Below, one piece after another: positions 63,648 to 64,000 of a DNA stretch of 64,000 nt. This stretch comes from Streptomyces chrestomyceticus JCM 4735 (GTDB lineage Bacteria; Actinomycetota; Actinomycetes; Streptomycetales; Streptomycetaceae). Numbering within the stretch: the stretch's first letter is position 1; every line of letters begins with the position of its first letter. The notes beneath the pieces were generated by a model. The model was not told the DNA's origin and did no database searches. It was given only the letters and a program-made list of their open reading frames with translations. The DNA lies in contig NZ_BHZC01000001.1 in assembly GCF_003865135.1 (NCBI RefSeq), forward strand, positions 2,480,001-2,544,000, read 5' to 3'. The position numbers and the translations under genes were made by a program.

Positions 63648-64000
63648 TCACCCGGAGAGCTTCGGCAGCCAGCTCGGGAGCGGTTCCGTGCGGTCCGTCC
63701 AGTCCTGGGGCGGTGCGGCGCCACCCGCCGCGACGATCCCGCCCACGATGGCGCAGGTCGTGTCCACGTCCCCGCCCGCCTGTGCGGTGGCCCACAACGC
63801 CTGCTCGAAGTCGCCGAGGTGGCGCGCGGCGGCCCACAGCGTGAACGGGACGGTGTCGTGAGCGCTGGTCCTGCGCCCGCAGCCCAGCACTGCGGCGACC
63901 GTGCCGGCGTTGCCGTAGTCGAGCATGTCCCGGGCCCGCCGCAGACCGGCCTGTACGGCGCTGCGCGGGATCAGCGCCAGCACGCCGTCCAGCAGTGCCT
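63648..64000 (-). CDS. ADP-ribosylglycohydrolase family protein, C-terminal part
   Basis: The last 117 residues of a protein whose start lies beyond the right edge. GGDVDTTCAIVGGIVAA contains the two metal-binding Asp residues of the DraG/ARH family, and DTVPFTLWAAARHLGDFEQALW is the preceding conserved segment. These enzymes remove ADP-ribose from proteins or other targets. The upstream part, with other ligands, is not visible, so activity cannot be judged. Confidence 0.82.
   Translation of the reverse strand, partial: ALLDGVLALIPRSAVQAGLRRARDMLDYGNAGTVAAVLGCGRRTSAHDTVPFTLWAAARHLGDFEQALWATAQAGGDVDTTCAIVGGIVAAGGAAPPQDWTDRTEPLPSWLPKLSG

Overview
This window is chromosomal DNA from a Streptomyces or a very close relative. 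The evidence is uniform high-GC coding sequence with many GTG starts, plus hallmark actinomycete proteins: HrdB with its Lys/Ala-rich N-terminal block, SepH, CutR/CutS, a WhiH-type GntR regulator, a GNAT-first lysine acetyltransferase (SlPatA type), and DUF3710, DUF3093, DUF4193, DUF5998, DUF4192 and DUF7455 proteins. From memory of the S. coelicolor map, the gene order looks like the conserved core segment running from the dut region down to rnhB, so most of the window is housekeeping core. No tRNA, rRNA, CRISPR array, complete insertion sequence or prophage was seen.

Layout. 0-4.6 kb: a truncated EVE/PUA-like protein with a hairpin over its ribosome binding site and a TTA codon, then a thioesterase-dut-DUF3710 operon, DUF3093, a conserved hypothetical and DUF4193. 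5-12.6 kb: cutRS, a small protein, an inositol monophosphatase-like enzyme, ferrochelatase, an MFS exporter and an overlapping sugar-lactone oxidase. 12.8-20.4 kb: a Pro/Ser/Thr-rich membrane protein, sepH, a rhodanese, a VOC protein, thymidine kinase, a phosphodiesterase-like protein and DUF5998. 20.4-29.2 kb: the acetyltransferase, ptsH with a DasR-type site, a GntR regulator, an M23 peptidase under a c-di-AMP (ydaO) riboswitch, and a catalytic/non-catalytic M16 peptidase pair. 29.4-31.9 kb: parC. 32-41.1 kb: the most distinctive part. It holds a CobW-type metallochaperone coupled to an atypical citrate synthase, a divergent second citrate synthase fused to a helix-turn-helix domain, about 1 kb of apparently decayed DNA, a sucrase/ferredoxin-like protein behind an iron box, and a CitA/CitB-type two-component system whose start codon lies in the centre of a long palindrome. 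41.2-49.3 kb: a NarL-type two-component system, parE, a secreted trypsin-like protease and hrdB. 49.9-64 kb: whiH, an ATPase-permease fusion, a NUDIX-winged-helix regulator, a glycogen-debranching-type protein, DUF4192, a RecQ helicase fused to a phosphoribosyltransferase-like domain, two uncharacterised proteins, rnhB and the end of an ADP-ribosylglycohydrolase gene.

How it fits together. The window carries core cell-cycle and nucleic-acid functions (parC, parE, hrdB, sepH, whiH, rnhB, recQ-like, dut, tdk). Around them are signalling switches readable in the DNA: a c-di-AMP riboswitch, a DasR site, a DmdR-like iron box and two probable autoregulatory operators overlapping start regions. The best candidate for an undescribed system is the 32-41 kb citrate/metal neighbourhood. 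A second candidate is the helicase-phosphoribosyltransferase fusion preceded by paired DnaA-box-like sequences. Both functional links are inferences. All gene starts were chosen by eye.
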